From Sphingobium sp. D43FB (GTDB lineage Bacteria > Pseudomonadota > Alphaproteobacteria > Sphingomonadales > Sphingomonadaceae): DNA of 64,000 nucleotides. This document shows, in pieces, positions 52,066 through 61,756 of the stretch. The first letter of the stretch is position 1, and each line of letters begins with the position of its first letter. Position numbers and translations under genes: made by a program. The DNA lies in assembly GCF_002312805.1 (NCBI RefSeq), contig NZ_NMUA01000014.1:62001-126000 (forward strand), read 5' to 3'. The notes under the pieces are model-generated. The model saw nothing but the letters and a program-made list of their open reading frames with translations. It searched no databases and was not told the origin of the DNA.

Positions 52066-53583
52066 TTACTTGTCGCGCAGGCGCACTGGCAGGAAGATGG
52101 GCGGCTGACCGCGACGCAGAACCTGCAGCAGGATCGCGTTGCGATTCTGACCCGCCACGGCCTTGACCTGCGCATCCAGTTCCGCCTGGCTCGCCACCGG
52201 ACGATTATTGGCGGTGATGATCACATCGCCACGACGCAGACCCTTGGTGCCCGCATCCGTCGACGGATCGACGCCGGTGATGACGACGCCGCGCGTATCG
52301 GCGGCGATGCCCAGCTGGCGGATGATGCCCGGCGTCAAGGGAATCGCGGAGATGCCCAGCGATTGCTGTGCCGCCTGACCCGGATTTTGCTGCTGCTGGC
52401 TGAAATCCTCATCCTGCTGCGGCGCGAAGTTGGTCAGTTCGTCCTCGCTCGGACGCTCACCCACCACGGCATTGACCGTCTGGCGCTGGCCATTGCGGAT
52501 CAGCACGATCGGCACGCGCGAGCCGATGGGCTGCGACGCGACGATGGAGGAGAGATTCTGTTCGGGGCTGACTTCCTGGCCCGCCACGCTGACGATCACG
52601 TCACCTGCCTTGATCCCGGCCTTCTCCGCGCCCTTGCCTGGCTCGACACCCTGCACGAACTCGCCGCGATTCTTGGCGAGGCCAAGCGATTCGGCCAGAT
52701 CTTCACCCAGCGGGCTGATCTGCACGCCCAGATAACCGCGACGCACGGTTTCGCCCTTGCGCAGCGTTTCCACGATCGGGGCGGCCTGTTCGGACGGGAT
52801 AGCAAAGCCGATGCCGACATTGCCGCCCGACGGTGACAATATCTGGCTGTTGATGCCGATCACATTGCCGCGCATGTCGAACATCGGGCCACCGGAATTG
52901 CCCTGGTTGATCGATGCGTCGGTCTGGATGAACTTCTCGTATCCGCCACCGGTATTGCGATGCACGGCCGAAATGATCCCGGCGGTCACGGTGCCCGACA
53001 GGGCAAAGGGATTGCCGATCGCGACGACCCAGTCACCGACCCGCGCCTTGGTGCTGTCGCCGAATTTGACGAAGGGCAGGGGCTTGGGCGAATCGATCTT
53101 CAACACGGCGAGATCAGTCGCGGGATCGCGGCCTACCAACTTGGCGGTATATTCCGTCTTGTTGGTCAGCGTGACGGTGATCGAATCCACCGATGCGCCC
53201 TCGGCACCCGCCGACACCACATGGTTGTTGGTGACGATATAGCCGTCTGCCGAAATCAGGAAGCCCGACCCCAGCGACTGCGCCTGCCGGGTCTGCGGCT
53301 GGCCACCGCCCTGACCGAACAACTGGCCAAAGGGCGTGCCCGCAAAGGGATTTTGCACCTGCACCCGCTGCTTGGTCGAGATATTCACCACGGCGGGCTG
53401 CAATTTCTCGACCATGTCAGCCAGGCTTGCCGGCGCACCCTGCGGGGCGGCAGCGGTCAGGCCTTCATTCTGTGCGGTCTGGGCGCCGACATTCGAACTG
53501 GTGGTAACGGCAATGGCGGTGCCGCCCAGCAACAGGGCGCCGGTGATGGCATAAGCGTAACGCACTCGTGACGGTCCTCTCAT
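52066..53583 (-). CDS. Periplasmic Deg-family serine protease (DegP/DegQ/HtrA)
   Basis: 505 residues. N-terminal hydrophobic segment (YAYAITGALLLGGTAIAV), then the trypsin-like domain with the full triad: IVTNNHVVSAG (His), GRDPATDLAVLK (Asp) and INQGNSGGPMFD (Ser). Two PDZ domains follow (RRGYLGVQISPLGEDLAESL; ADTRGVVITGVDPSTDAGTK). It degrades or refolds damaged envelope proteins. It follows hflK-hflC by 118 bp, the order common in alphaproteobacteria. Residues 375-410 are an unusually Gln/Asn-rich linker. Confidence 0.95.
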   Translation of the reverse strand: MRGPSRVRYAYAITGALLLGGTAIAVTTSSNVGAQTAQNEGLTAAAPQGAPASLADMVEKLQPAVVNISTKQRVQVQNPFAGTPFGQLFGQGGGQPQTRQAQSLGSGFLISADGYIVTNNHVVSAGAEGASVDSITVTLTNKTEYTAKLVGRDPATDLAVLKIDSPKPLPFVKFGDSTKARVGDWVVAIGNPFALSGTVTAGIISAVHRNTGGGYEKFIQTDASINQGNSGGPMFDMRGNVIGINSQILSPSGGNVGIGFAIPSEQAAPIVETLRKGETVRRGYLGVQISPLGEDLAESLGLAKNRGEFVQGVEPGKGAEKAGIKAGDVIVSVAGQEVSPEQNLSSIVASQPIGSRVPIVLIRNGQRQTVNAVVGERPSEDELTNFAPQQDEDFSQQQQNPGQAAQQSLGISAIPLTPGIIRQLGIAADTRGVVITGVDPSTDAGTKGLRRGDVIITANNRPVASQAELDAQVKAVAGQNRNAILLQVLRRGQPPIFLPVRLRDK

Positions 53584-53701
53584 GAACTGCGAAGGAATTG
53601 GAAGGCGGGACTTTGACGAAGCCCTAAAATGCGCCGCCTTCCCTTAACCCTCATTGAATGACGCTGGTTCCGTAATGATCGGGAGAGAAACAGGGCGCGG
53701 C

Positions 53702-54553
53702 TCAACGCCGCCCCTGAAACTGCTGCAGGAACTCATTATTGGGCGAAAGGATGATGTTGGTCTCCCCCGCCCGGTCGGGCGAGAAGGTGTAGCGATAGCT
53801 CTGCATCGCCCGATAGAAATCATAGAAGGACGGGTCTTTGCCATAGCTCGCCGCATAGATGCGCGCGGCATTGGCATCGGCCTCGGCCCGGATGATCTGC
53901 GCCTGCTTGGCCCCCTGCGCCCGAATGGTCAGGGCTTCCTGCTCGCGCGCCGTCCGCATGCGGGTGAAAGCGCTGTCGAGCGGCGTACCATCGGGCAGGT
54001 CCGCGCGCTTGATCCGCACATCGACGATCTCGGCGCCATATTGGCGCGCGACGCGATCCAGGCCCGCCTCGATATTCTGCATCACCTGGCCCCGCTCCGG
54101 GCTGAGCAGCGCGGCGAAGGGCCGCTTGCCCAGTTCGTTGCGCAGCGCCGAACCCAGGATCGGACGCAACGCTTCCGACACCCGTTCCTCGCTACCGGCG
54201 GCGATATACATGCGCAGCGGATTAACAATGCGATAGCGCGCAAAGGCATCCACCTGCAGGCGCAGCTGGTCGGTGGACAGCACCTGCTGGCGCTCCATTT
54301 CGACCGACAGCACGCGCTTGTCGATCCATACGATCTGATCCACGAAGGGCCAGCGCATGATGATGCCAGCGCCGGTGTTGCCGAAGGTTTCGTCCTTGCG
54401 ATAGCTGTTGATGATCGACTTGGGATCACCGAAGCGGACGATCACGCCCTGCTTGGTTTCCGGCACGATCGCGATGGTGCTGCCCAGCAGGATGAGCAGC
54501 GCCAGCACGAACAGCGCCAGGGCTACGGGGTTGCGCAGGAATGCGGGCATCAC
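53702..54553 (-). CDS. hflC: Membrane protease regulator HflC (SPFH family)
   Basis: 283 residues. N-terminal anchor FLRNPVALALFVLALLILLG then the SPFH domain (GVIVRFGDPKSIINSYRKDE, RWPFVDQIVWIDKRVLSVEM) and a helical C-terminal part rich in AREQEALTIRAQGAKQAQII. With HflK it forms a large membrane cage around FtsH. Its start overlaps the hflK stop by 4 bp. Confidence 0.96.
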   Translation of the reverse strand: MMPAFLRNPVALALFVLALLILLGSTIAIVPETKQGVIVRFGDPKSIINSYRKDETFGNTGAGIIMRWPFVDQIVWIDKRVLSVEMERQQVLSTDQLRLQVDAFARYRIVNPLRMYIAAGSEERVSEALRPILGSALRNELGKRPFAALLSPERGQVMQNIEAGLDRVARQYGAEIVDVRIKRADLPDGTPLDSAFTRMRTAREQEALTIRAQGAKQAQIIRAEADANAARIYAASYGKDPSFYDFYRAMQSYRYTFSPDRAGETNIILSPNNEFLQQFQGRR

Positions 54554-55689
54554 TGACCCTCCGTGCTGGAGACGGCAGGCGCCGCAGGTGCCGCCTGCGC
54601 GGCACGTCGCTTGATTTCGGGCAGCGGCAGATAGGGTGTCACATTAGTCCCTTCGACGATGGTCTTGTCGACATTGGCCAACACGCCCTCCATCGTTTCA
54701 TAATACATGCGGCGGCGGGTCACGTCCGGGGCCAGGCGATATTGTTCATACACCTTGTCGAAGGATGCGGCCTCGCCCTGCGCCTTGGCCGTCACCTGCT
54801 GGGCGGCGGCGCGCGCTTCGTTGAGGTAGATCTGCGCGGTCTGCTGCGCGGCCGACACGGCCTTGAACGCATCATTGACCGCGGCTGGCGGATCGGCCTG
54901 CTTGATCGCAATACCCTGAATGCGGATGCCGGAACGATAGCCGTCCAAAATCTCCTGCATCCGCTGCTCGACCTGCTGTTCGATCGCGGTACGACCAGCG
55001 CCCAGCGCATCGTCCAGGCTGACGCTGGCCAGCACCGCGCGCATCGCGCTCTCGGCAACTTCGCGCACGGCGGCGTCGGGGTTGGACAGCTGGAACAGAT
55101 ACAGTTCGGGATTGCGGATATTCCAGCGCACCGAATAGGCGAGGTCGATGATATTCTGGTCGCCGGTCAGCACCAGATTTTCATTCTCGGCCGTGGTCGA
55201 TCCCACGTCGATCGTGCGGATTTCCTCGACATCCACAATCGTCACCGCCGCGAAGGGGGCGGGGAGGGTCAGGCTGATACCGGGGGTCAGGGTGCGGCTG
55301 TAACTGCCAAGATAGGTGACGACGCCGCGTTCCTGCGGGCCGACCCGGTGGAAACTGGTCAAAACGAGCCAGAGGATGACCAGGATCGCGATCCCGATCG
55401 GCCATAGCGCCTTGCCATTGGGACGCTGGGGCAGGCCGCCGAAGCCGCCGCCATTGCCGCCACCCTGGCCAAAGCTGTCGCGGCCCCGCCGCAACATTTC
55501 CTCGATCGCGGACGGACCTTTCTGCCCGACCGGACGACCCGGTTGGGTCCACGGATTGCGCGGGCCGCCATCGCCGCCCGCACCCTTTCCGCCCGAACCG
55601 TCATTACTCTCCGGCCCGTCGCTTTTGCCGCCCCAGGGGCCTTGCGCCATGCTCACGATGCCGGGCATCCACCCGAATAATCTTTTCAT
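54550..55689 (-). CDS. hflK: Membrane protease regulator HflK (SPFH family)
   Basis: 379 residues. The first 75 are Gly/Pro-rich and cytoplasmic, followed by a membrane segment (WPIGIAILVILWLVLTSF), the SPFH domain (VGPQERGVVTYLGSYSRTLT) and a coiled-coil end (DKVYEQYRLAPDVTRRRMYY). It partners HflC. It heads the minus-strand hflK-hflC-protease unit and is divergent from mrp across 74 bp. Confidence 0.96.
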   Translation of the reverse strand: MKRLFGWMPGIVSMAQGPWGGKSDGPESNDGSGGKGAGGDGGPRNPWTQPGRPVGQKGPSAIEEMLRRGRDSFGQGGGNGGGFGGLPQRPNGKALWPIGIAILVILWLVLTSFHRVGPQERGVVTYLGSYSRTLTPGISLTLPAPFAAVTIVDVEEIRTIDVGSTTAENENLVLTGDQNIIDLAYSVRWNIRNPELYLFQLSNPDAAVREVAESAMRAVLASVSLDDALGAGRTAIEQQVEQRMQEILDGYRSGIRIQGIAIKQADPPAAVNDAFKAVSAAQQTAQIYLNEARAAAQQVTAKAQGEAASFDKVYEQYRLAPDVTRRRMYYETMEGVLANVDKTIVEGTNVTPYLPLPEIKRRAAQAAPAAPAVSSTEGQ

Positions 55690-55763
55690 GTCACCTTCTA
55701 TAGGAAGGCTGGCCCGCGAAAAACAGTGCCCTTAGGAGCGATTATTTCCTACAGGGCGTCGTC

Positions 55764-56729
55764 ATGACCGATATTGCCGATTTTACCGCCCGCCTGACCG
55801 CTCTGACCGATGGCCGTGCCAGCACGCCGCGCGTCAAGGACGGGGTGATGACCCTCGCGCTCGATGTCGGCGGCCTGTCGCCCGACCGGCGCGACGGCCT
55901 TGTTGCCGCAATCCGCGAAGGCGGCCTGACCGTGCCGGGCGTCACCGATGTCCGCATCGCCCAGACGGCGGAACGCAAACCGTTGCGCATCATCGCCGTG
56001 GCGTCGGGCAAGGGCGGCGTCGGCAAATCCACGCTATCCGCCAACCTCGCCGTCGCGCTACATCGTCTCGGCCACCGGGTCGGTTTGGTCGATGCCGACA
56101 TTTATGGCCCGTCACAGGCGCGATTGATGGGCAGCGAGGATCAGAAACCCCAGGCTCGTGACAAGAAGATGATCCCGGTCACCGGCACGCTTGGTATCCC
56201 GATGCTGTCGATGGCGCATCTGGTCGAACCCGGCAAGGCGCTGGCGTGGCGCGGGCCGATGGTCGGCAATGCCCTGTCGCAACTGATCGACGCCGATTGG
56301 GGCGAGACCGACCTGCTGGTGGTCGACATGCCGCCGGGCACCGGCGACATTCAATTGACCATGGTGCAGAAGCATAAGCCCGTCGGCGCGGTGATCGTCT
56401 CGACGCCCCAGGATCTGGCGCTGATCGACGCGACCCGCGCGGTCAGCCTTTTCACGCAGGCGGGCGTGCCGATGATTGGCCTTGTCGAAAATATGGCGGG
56501 CTATGCCTGTCCGCATTGTGGCGAAATCTCCGATCCCTTCGGCACCGGCGGCGCGGAGACGGCGGCAGGCGAGATGGAGATGCCCTTCCTTGGCCGCATT
56601 CCGCTCGCCATCGATATCCGCCGCCAGTCCGACGCGGGCGATCCACCCGCCGCTGGCGAGGGCGTCCATGCCGACGCCTTCCGGGCCATCGCGCAGAAGG
56701 TGGCGGCGTGGCTCGATCGCACGGTGTGA
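55764..56729 (+). CDS. mrp: Mrp/NBP35-family Fe-S cluster carrier ATPase
   Basis: 321 residues. A MIP18-like N-terminal domain (about 1-75; ALDVGGLSPDRRDGLVAAIR) precedes the P-loop domain with the deviant Walker A motif VASGKGGVGKSTLSANLAVA. LLVVDMPPGTGDIQLTMVQK and the metal-binding pair YACPHCG (CxxC) complete the ApbC/Mrp signature. It carries [4Fe-4S] clusters to target enzymes, a likely help to the Fe-S enzymes of sulfur metabolism. Confidence 0.95.
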   Translation: MTDIADFTARLTALTDGRASTPRVKDGVMTLALDVGGLSPDRRDGLVAAIREGGLTVPGVTDVRIAQTAERKPLRIIAVASGKGGVGKSTLSANLAVALHRLGHRVGLVDADIYGPSQARLMGSEDQKPQARDKKMIPVTGTLGIPMLSMAHLVEPGKALAWRGPMVGNALSQLIDADWGETDLLVVDMPPGTGDIQLTMVQKHKPVGAVIVSTPQDLALIDATRAVSLFTQAGVPMIGLVENMAGYACPHCGEISDPFGTGGAETAAGEMEMPFLGRIPLAIDIRRQSDAGDPPAAGEGVHADAFRAIAQKVAAWLDRTV

Positions 56730-56911
56730 CTGTCCTACAGCGGCGCGACAGGCTATGGTTGGCGATCGGCACGCCATGACTTTGCGATAGGATCAGGGAC
56801 GCGCAAGATTATGTCGGAATCAGCGGGAAATGTGCGAAGTTAAGCGATCCTTCTCCATCATCGGGAACGTCCGGGTCCTTGGCTCGTCCTAGCTGCATAA
56901 GGAGAATTTCC

Positions 56912-57346
56912 ATGCCGCTGACCGCCCCGCAGGACATCGCCACCCTGCTCACCGAAACCCGCACCATCGCGCTGGTCGGCATATCCGATCGGCCGGAACG
57001 GGCCAGCTATCGCGTCATGGCTGTCCTTCAGGACCATGGCTATCGTGTCCTGCCGGTCAATCCGCAGATTGCGGGCGAACATGTCCATGGCGAATTTGTC
57101 TGGGGCCGCCTGTCCGACATCGGCGAACCGATCGACATGGTAGATATTTTCCGGCGCAGCGAAGCCGCCGGAGAGGCCGTAGACGACGCCATCGCCGCCG
57201 GCGCTAAGGCGGTCTGGATGCAACTCGGCGTTATGGATGAAGCCGCCGCTGCCCGTGCCGAAGCGGCGGGCCTCAAGGTCGTGATGGACCGTTGCCCGGC
57301 AATCGAAATACCCCGTCTGGGCATCGCGCCGGTCAGCGCCGATTAA
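56912..57346 (+). CDS. CoA-binding domain protein (YccU-like)
   Basis: 144 residues from the ATG at 56912, which has AAGGAG 7 bp upstream; the longer frame to 56879 has no such site. A Rossmann-type CoA-binding fold is visible: TIALVGISDRPERASYRVMA, GYRVLPVNPQIAG, IDMVDIFRRSEAAG and GAKAVWMQLGVMDE. These small proteins bind CoA or an acyl-CoA; their role is unknown. It is followed by the xanthine-dehydrogenase-family gene after 39 bp. Confidence 0.9.
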   Translation: MPLTAPQDIATLLTETRTIALVGISDRPERASYRVMAVLQDHGYRVLPVNPQIAGEHVHGEFVWGRLSDIGEPIDMVDIFRRSEAAGEAVDDAIAAGAKAVWMQLGVMDEAAAARAEAAGLKVVMDRCPAIEIPRLGIAPVSAD

Positions 57347-57385
57347 CGCTTTCCACCCGGCCATCGCGCCCCTATCAGTCGGGCC

Positions 57386-59653
57386 ATGGCTCGCCCCTCG
57401 CGCACAATATCTGACCGTAGCAAGGGCATCGACCGGCGCACGCTGCTGGTCGGCGGCGGTGCGGCGGCGGGGTTGCTTATCGCCTGGGGCGTCTGGCCGC
57501 GCGAGTACCAACCCAACCTCAATGCCGGTCCCGGCGAAACGATCGTCAACGCCTTCCTCAAGATCGACCGGTCGGGGCAGGTGATCGTCATCGTGCCGCA
57601 AACCGAAACGGGGCAGGGGGTGACCACGGTCCTGCCGCAGATATTGGCCGATGAACTGGGCGCAGACTGGCGCACGGTCGCGGTGCAAAGCGCACCGATC
57701 AGTCCGCTCTATGCCAATACGTTGCTGGCCCGCGAATGGCTGGCGAGCGACTGGACGCACTTGCTGGGCGACGCGGGCGATTGGGCGATCGGCCAATATG
57801 CGACGCGCAGCGGCCTGATGCTGACCGGCGGCGGCACGTCGATTCCTATGTTCCATGACGCCTATCGCGATGCCGGTGCGGCGGCGCGGGTGCTGTTGTG
57901 CAAGGCGGCGGCAGCGCGCTGGTCGGTGCCGTGGGAAAGCTGCGACATCGTAGATGGCCTGGTCTCCGACGGCAGCGAGCGGCGGCTGAAGATCGGCGAG
58001 TTGGTCGAGGAAGCGACGCAGTTCGACCTCCCCGCCATCCTGCCTTTGCGCCAGGGGCAGGACGGCCGTTTGTCGGGCCAGGACGTCCCCCGGCTCGACA
58101 CCCCCTCGAAGATCGATGGCAGCCATAATTTCGCCGCCGACATCCGTTTGCCCGACATGGTCCATGCCTCGATCCGGCAAGGGCCGATCGGCGACGCGAT
58201 CCTCGCCGGGCTGGACGAGCGATCAGCAAGCGCCGTTACGGGCTTCCTCAAACTGGTCCGCACCGAACGCTGGGTCGCTGCGGTCGCCACCAACTGGTGG
58301 GCGGCGAACAAGGCGCTGGACCTCGCCGATCCGGTCTTCACCTTGCGCGGCAAACCGGTCGATAGCGCTGCAATCGACGCCGCGCTGGAAGCGGCCTTTT
58401 CCGGCTCTGCGGGACGTCGCCTCTATGCGCAGGGCGACCTGCTCCCGGTGTTCGAGGGCGCGACCATCTTGGCCAGCGAATATCGGGTCGAGGCCGGTCT
58501 GCACCTCGCGCTCGAACCGCTCTGCGCCACGGCGCGGGTGGGACAGGAGGGCGCGGAAGTCTGGATGGCAACACAGGCACCCGGATTGGCCCGCGCCGCC
58601 ATTGCCGCTGCGCTGGGCTTCTCCGAAACCGCCGTCACCCTCTATCCGCTGCACGCTGGCGGTTCCTTCGGGCGCAAGATGGACTGGGACGTCGGTTTGC
58701 AGGCCGCCCTGATCGCGCGCGATGTGGGCCGCCCGGTGCAACTGCTCTGGTCGCGGCTGGAGGACGTGGTGCAGGACCGGCCCAGCGCGCCCGCGCAAGC
58801 GCGCATGGCCGCGAAGATCGGGCGCAACGGCGCGATCGAGGGCTGGCTGGCGAAAGTCGCTGCCCCCTGCGCCATGACCCAGACCTGGGCACGGATCGCC
58901 GATGGCGCGTTGCCCCATGCGGCGGCAGCGCAGACGGCGGATAAGGCATCCCGCCTGGCGGTGGCGGGCATGGCACCGCCCTATGCGATCCCCAACTGGG
59001 CGGTGGATCATTATCCCGCCGATGTCGGCCTGGCGCTGGGTTTCACGCGGAGCAATGCGCATCTGCACGGCGCTTTCTTCACCGAAAGTTTCGTCGATGA
59101 ACTCGCGCACCTCGCGGGGATGGAGGCGATGTCCTTCCGTATCCAGATGCTGGGCGGCAATCCGCGCCTCGCCCATTGCCTGTCCACTGCAGCGGCGATG
59201 GGCGGCTGGCAGGGCGGCATAGCGGGCAGCGGGCAGGGGCTTGCCGCGCACGCTATGCAAGGCGGCTATGCGGCGGTGATGGTCGAAGCATCGATGCGCG
59301 GCGACCGGCTGAGCGTCAACCGCATGATCGCGGCGGTCGATGTCGGTGATCAGGTCCACCCCGACATTGCCCGGCAGCAGGTCGAGGGCGGCCTCATCTA
59401 CGGCCTCGCCTTTGCGATGGGGGCGTCCGTGCCTTATGCACGCGGCCTGCCGACCCGCGCGATCCTGGGCCGAATGAATTTGCCACGCCTCGCCGATATC
59501 GGCGAAGTGACGGTCGAACTGATCCGCAGCACCGCGTCCCCCGTCGGCGTTAGCGATCTCGCCGCGCCGCTGGTCGCGCCTGCTATCGCCAATGCATTGT
59601 ACACATGGACAGGTCAGCGTTTGCGCAACCTGCCGCTATTGGCCACGATATGA
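57386..59653 (+). CDS. Xanthine dehydrogenase family molybdopterin-binding (IorB-like) large subunit
   Basis: 755 residues. The N-terminus DRRTLLVGGGAAAGLLIAWG is a twin-arginine-type signal/anchor, so it is periplasmic. The mature part matches the large subunit of isoquinoline 1-oxidoreductase-like enzymes: VIVIVPQTETGQGVTTVLPQ, GGSFGRKMDWDVGLQAALIA (molybdopterin site), LHGAFFTESFVDELAHLAGM, and a late Arg/Glu region. It would hydroxylate or oxidise an aldehyde or N-heterocycle. Its usual small 2Fe-2S partner is not next to it or in the window. Its stop overlaps the hemH start (ATGA). Confidence 0.88.
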   Translation: MARPSRTISDRSKGIDRRTLLVGGGAAAGLLIAWGVWPREYQPNLNAGPGETIVNAFLKIDRSGQVIVIVPQTETGQGVTTVLPQILADELGADWRTVAVQSAPISPLYANTLLAREWLASDWTHLLGDAGDWAIGQYATRSGLMLTGGGTSIPMFHDAYRDAGAAARVLLCKAAAARWSVPWESCDIVDGLVSDGSERRLKIGELVEEATQFDLPAILPLRQGQDGRLSGQDVPRLDTPSKIDGSHNFAADIRLPDMVHASIRQGPIGDAILAGLDERSASAVTGFLKLVRTERWVAAVATNWWAANKALDLADPVFTLRGKPVDSAAIDAALEAAFSGSAGRRLYAQGDLLPVFEGATILASEYRVEAGLHLALEPLCATARVGQEGAEVWMATQAPGLARAAIAAALGFSETAVTLYPLHAGGSFGRKMDWDVGLQAALIARDVGRPVQLLWSRLEDVVQDRPSAPAQARMAAKIGRNGAIEGWLAKVAAPCAMTQTWARIADGALPHAAAAQTADKASRLAVAGMAPPYAIPNWAVDHYPADVGLALGFTRSNAHLHGAFFTESFVDELAHLAGMEAMSFRIQMLGGNPRLAHCLSTAAAMGGWQGGIAGSGQGLAAHAMQGGYAAVMVEASMRGDRLSVNRMIAAVDVGDQVHPDIARQQVEGGLIYGLAFAMGASVPYARGLPTRAILGRMNLPRLADIGEVTVELIRSTASPVGVSDLAAPLVAPAIANALYTWTGQRLRNLPLLATI

Positions 59654-60660
59654 CCCTGCCCCCCAACCATCCCGCCATTCCGACCCCCAAAGTCGGCGTC
59701 CTCCTCATCAACCTCGGCACGCCCGATGCGCCCGACGCCGGATCGGTGCGGCGCTATCTCGGCGAATTCCTGTCCGACCGCCGCGTGGTCGAACTGCCGC
59801 CGATCCTGTGGCAGCCGATCCTGCGCGGCATCATCCTGACCACCCGGCCCAAAAAATCGGCCCATGCCTATCAACAGGTGTGGACCGACCAAGGATCGCC
59901 GCTCGCCTTCCATACCCGCGACACGGCACTGGCACTTCAACAGGCGATGGGGCCGGGCGTCACCGTCGATTGGGCCATGCGCTATGGCAATCCGTCGATC
60001 GCTTCGCGCCTGTCGGCAATGAAGAAAGCGGGCTGTGATCGCATCCTGCTCGCGCCGCTCTATCCGCAATATAGCGGGGCGACCACGGCAACGGCCAATG
60101 ACGCGGCCTTCGCGGCGCTCAAGGCGATGCGCTGGCAGCCGGCCATCCGCACCTTGCCGCCTTACCATGACGATCCGGCCTATATCGCGGCGCTCAAGAC
60201 TTCTATCGACACACATGTCGCGGCGCTCGATTTCGCGCCGGACGCCATGCTCGCCAGCTTCCATGGCATGCCCGAACGCACCTTGCATCTGGGGGACCCC
60301 TATCATTGCCAGTCAGTCAAGACCGTCCGCCTGCTGCGCGAAGCACTGACGCTGCCGGTCCATATGAGTTTCCAGTCGCGCTTTGGCCGGGCGAAATGGC
60401 TGGAGCCGGAGACCGAAGCAACGCTTGCCGGATTGGTGCGCGATGGTGTCCGTAATATTGCTGTCGTAACGCCCGGATTTTCCGCCGACTGCCTTGAAAC
60501 ATTGGAAGAAATCGCGCTGCGGGCAAAAGAGGCCTTTTTGTCTGCCGGTGGCGAAAAATTCGCCTATTTACCCTGTCTAAATGCTTCATCGGACGCTATC
60601 ACTTTGTATCAGAGGCTGATCGGCCGAGAGCTTTCGGGCTGGATCGACCAGCCCGGCTAA
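59650..60660 (+). CDS. hemH: Ferrochelatase
   Basis: 336 residues from the ATG at 59650; the frame open to 59605 would overlap the previous gene more. Family segments: VGVLLINLGTPDAPDAGSVR, FLSDRRVVELPPILWQPILR, LYPQYSGATTAT, ASFHGMPERTLHLGDPY (catalytic His) and VTPGFSADCLETLEEIAL (with the metal-site Glu). It inserts Fe2+ into protoporphyrin IX, the last step of heme synthesis. Coupled by a 4-bp overlap to the Mo-enzyme gene. Confidence 0.96.
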   Translation: MTLPPNHPAIPTPKVGVLLINLGTPDAPDAGSVRRYLGEFLSDRRVVELPPILWQPILRGIILTTRPKKSAHAYQQVWTDQGSPLAFHTRDTALALQQAMGPGVTVDWAMRYGNPSIASRLSAMKKAGCDRILLAPLYPQYSGATTATANDAAFAALKAMRWQPAIRTLPPYHDDPAYIAALKTSIDTHVAALDFAPDAMLASFHGMPERTLHLGDPYHCQSVKTVRLLREALTLPVHMSFQSRFGRAKWLEPETEATLAGLVRDGVRNIAVVTPGFSADCLETLEEIALRAKEAFLSAGGEKFAYLPCLNASSDAITLYQRLIGRELSGWIDQPG

Positions 60661-60679
60661 GTAGGAAGAGGATGCGCAT

Positions 60680-61402
60680 ATGGCGAGAGTAGCGATCGTG
60701 ACCGGCGGTACGCGGGGCATTGGCGAGGCGATCAGCCTGGCGTTGCGGGACATGGGCTATACCGTTGCGGCCAATTATGGCGGCAATGACGAAAAGGCGA
60801 AGGCCTTTACCGAGCGCACCGGCATCGCCGCCTTCAAATGGGATGTAGGTGATCATCAGGCTTGTCTCGATGGTTGCGCCGCCGTGGCCGAGCAGCTTGG
60901 TCCGATCGACATCGTCGTCAATAATGCGGGCATCACCCGCGACGGCGTGCTGGCCAAGATGAGCTTCGACGACTGGAATGAAGTCATGCGCATCAACCTC
61001 GGCGGCTGCTTCAACATGGCCAAGGCGACCTTTGGCGGCATGCGGGAGCGCGGCTGGGGCCGGATCGTCAATATCGGGTCGATCAACGGGCAGGCCGGCC
61101 AATATGGCCAGGTCAACTATGCCGCCGCCAAGTCGGGCATTCATGGCTTCACCAAGGCGCTGGCGCAGGAAGGCGCCAAGGCAGGTGTCACCGTCAATGC
61201 CATCGCGCCGGGCTATATCGACACCGACATGGTTGCGGCCGTGCCCCCTGCCGTGCTGGAAAAGATCGTCGCCAAGATCCCGGTCGGTCGCCTGGGCCAG
61301 GCGAGCGAAATTGCGCGCGGTGTCGCCTTCCTGTGCAGCGAGGATGCGGGCTTTGTGACTGGCACGACCTTGTCGCTCAACGGCGGGCAGCATATGTATT
61401 GA
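60680..61402 (+). CDS. phaB: Acetoacetyl-CoA reductase (PhaB-type SDR)
   Basis: 240 residues. Cofactor motif VAIVTGGTRGIGEAISLAL, VVNNAGITRDGVL, catalytic Ser/Tyr/Lys in NIGSINGQAGQYGQVNYAAAKSG, and the substrate loop APGYIDTDMVAAV. The GQ-GQ-N pattern before the YAAAK is typical of PhaB rather than FabG. It makes (R)-3-hydroxybutyryl-CoA for polyhydroxyalkanoate. Its stop (TGATG) overlaps the start of the small RHH gene by 1 base. Confidence 0.9.
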   Translation: MARVAIVTGGTRGIGEAISLALRDMGYTVAANYGGNDEKAKAFTERTGIAAFKWDVGDHQACLDGCAAVAEQLGPIDIVVNNAGITRDGVLAKMSFDDWNEVMRINLGGCFNMAKATFGGMRERGWGRIVNIGSINGQAGQYGQVNYAAAKSGIHGFTKALAQEGAKAGVTVNAIAPGYIDTDMVAAVPPAVLEKIVAKIPVGRLGQASEIARGVAFLCSEDAGFVTGTTLSLNGGQHMY

Positions 61403-61686
61403 TGGACATTGGCGACCCTGTTGATGGCCCCAACGGGCCAATGGGGTCGCCCTTTGCCCCTCCGGTCAAACGGAGCGTGACGATCGCCGGCCATCAGACC
61501 GCGATCAGCCTGGAGCCCATTTTCTGGGACGCGCTGCGGCTTGCCGCCCAACGCGCCGATCTGCCCCTTAACGCCTTGATAGCTCAAATCGACGTGATGC
61601 GCATGGCTGCGACCACGCCCCCCAATCTCGCGAGCGCCATTCGCTGCTGGCTTTTCGCGGGCGTTGACCGCCAAGATAATAATTAG
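61402..61686 (+). CDS. Ribbon-helix-helix domain protein (RHH_4 family)
   Basis: 94 residues. After a short Gly/Pro-rich start, KRSVTIAGHQTAISLEPIFW and LNALIAQIDVMRMA follow the RHH_4 family order, with a final NLASAIRCWLFAGV. Members are small DNA-binding or aryl-sulfate-like regulators, mostly uncharacterised. It is translationally coupled to phaB, so it could regulate that unit. No other function can be read. Confidence 0.8.
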   Translation: MDIGDPVDGPNGPMGSPFAPPVKRSVTIAGHQTAISLEPIFWDALRLAAQRADLPLNALIAQIDVMRMAATTPPNLASAIRCWLFAGVDRQDNN

Positions 61687-61697
61687 TCGCAATAGCG

Positions 61698-61724
61698 TTG
61701 ACTCTGCGAAGCGTTCGCAATAAT
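61698..61724 (+). promoter_or_regulatory. Candidate promoter with internal iron-regulator-type palindrome
   Basis: TTGACT (61698-61703) and AATAAT (61719-61724) resemble -35 and -10 hexamers 15 bp apart. Between them lies the perfect palindrome TGCGAA-GCG-TTCGCA (61705-61719), similar to alphaproteobacterial Fur-type operators (TGC-Nx-GCA). It is about 33 bp upstream of the receptor ATG, well placed for repression. Confidence 0.5.
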
Positions 61725-61756
61725 TGATCCCCAAGCAATAAGGGGGATCAATATCC

